In this document: piece after piece, positions 5,385 to 5,621 of the stretch
Layout: the number at the start of each line of letters is the position of its first letter
How positions within the stretch are numbered: the first letter of the stretch is position 1
Source: Bacillota bacterium
GTDB lineage: Bacteria > Bacillota_E > Sulfobacillia > Sulfobacillales > Sulfobacillaceae
Length of the DNA: 5,621 nucleotides
Reading direction: 5' to 3'
NCBI GenBank assembly: GCA_021802375.1
Contig: JAKAAL010000338.1
Span: 1-5,621 of the forward strand
Notes under the pieces: generated by a model
Told to the model about the DNA's origin: nothing
Databases searched by the model: none
What the model saw: only the letters and a program-made list of their open reading frames with translations
Translations under genes and position numbers: made by a program

Positions 5385-5621
5385 GTTGTCTTCACCGTTG
5401 GGATCGAGTCACGAGATCCCTTGCGCCTACAAAAGATTTTTCGCCCACCAATCCCGAAAGAATATTCCCGTCGTGACTTGGTTCAAGAACTCCTTGCGGC
5501 CATCGTACACCTATTCGCTTGAAATTACCCCACCATAAGGCAACAGGAGACCGCGACAGCGAGTCGCGGTGGATAACCCTTCACCGTCACCCATGGTCCA
5601 TCTCATGAGCGGCCCCGTAGC
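5385..5621. other. Right-edge intergenic stretch with two small hairpins
   Basis: No coding frame of useful length is seen. GGGATC (5400-5405) pairs with GATCCC (5415-5420). ACCGCGAC (5550-5557) pairs with GTCGCGGT (5563-5570), a perfect 8-bp stem with a 5-nt loop. Neither is followed by a T run on either strand, so neither is a standard terminator. Confidence 0.45.

Noticed and set aside
5123..5395. Minus-strand 90-codon frame.
   Set aside because: GTG start without a ribosome site, translation unlike any family I know, and it covers the palindrome cluster.

Overview
The window reads as a stretch of bacterial chromosome, moderately GC-rich, with strong AAGGAGG-type ribosome binding sites and a probable TTG start. 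This suits a Bacillota-type host. A Sulfobacillus/Alicyclobacillus-like acidophile would fit, but nothing here proves the taxon.

Left part (1-2340): the 3' end of a polytopic membrane protein of the GT-C type (plus strand) converges on a complete soluble GT4 glycosyltransferase (minus strand). They are separated by 175 bp holding two strong hairpins, which probably terminate the minus-strand transcript. Together they suggest a cell-surface glycan or exopolysaccharide region: the GT4 enzyme would add sugars from nucleotide donors in the cytoplasm, and the GT-C protein would use lipid-linked sugar at the membrane.

Middle (2341-3680): about 435 bp of divergent intergenic DNA precedes an unrecognised 314-residue protein (2736-3680) that has an excellent Shine-Dalgarno. 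The protein is very acidic, with 25 acidic and 9 basic residues. It is rich in Ser/Thr/Gly/Asn and aromatics, has six cysteines and shows no signal peptide. Its upstream DNA carries consecutive, almost abutting inverted repeats between 2456 and 2652, plus an alternative pairing that excludes the first one. This is the best candidate in the window for an undescribed structured leader RNA or cis-regulatory element.

Right part (3681-5621): almost 2 kb without a convincing gene. Its left third (3698-4279) is dense in symmetry: two stem-loops, a 42-nt hairpin-forming sequence present twice (one mismatch, which lies in the apical loop), and between the copies a 17-bp bulged inverted repeat enclosing about 120 nt. 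This could be a structured non-coding RNA, a non-autonomous mobile element or a decayed insertion sequence. One orphan reading frame (4423-4794) has a good ribosome binding site but no recognisable family. Near the right edge (5334-5384) overlapping palindromes built on GATACACT/AGTGTATC look like operator sites, possibly for a gene beyond the window.
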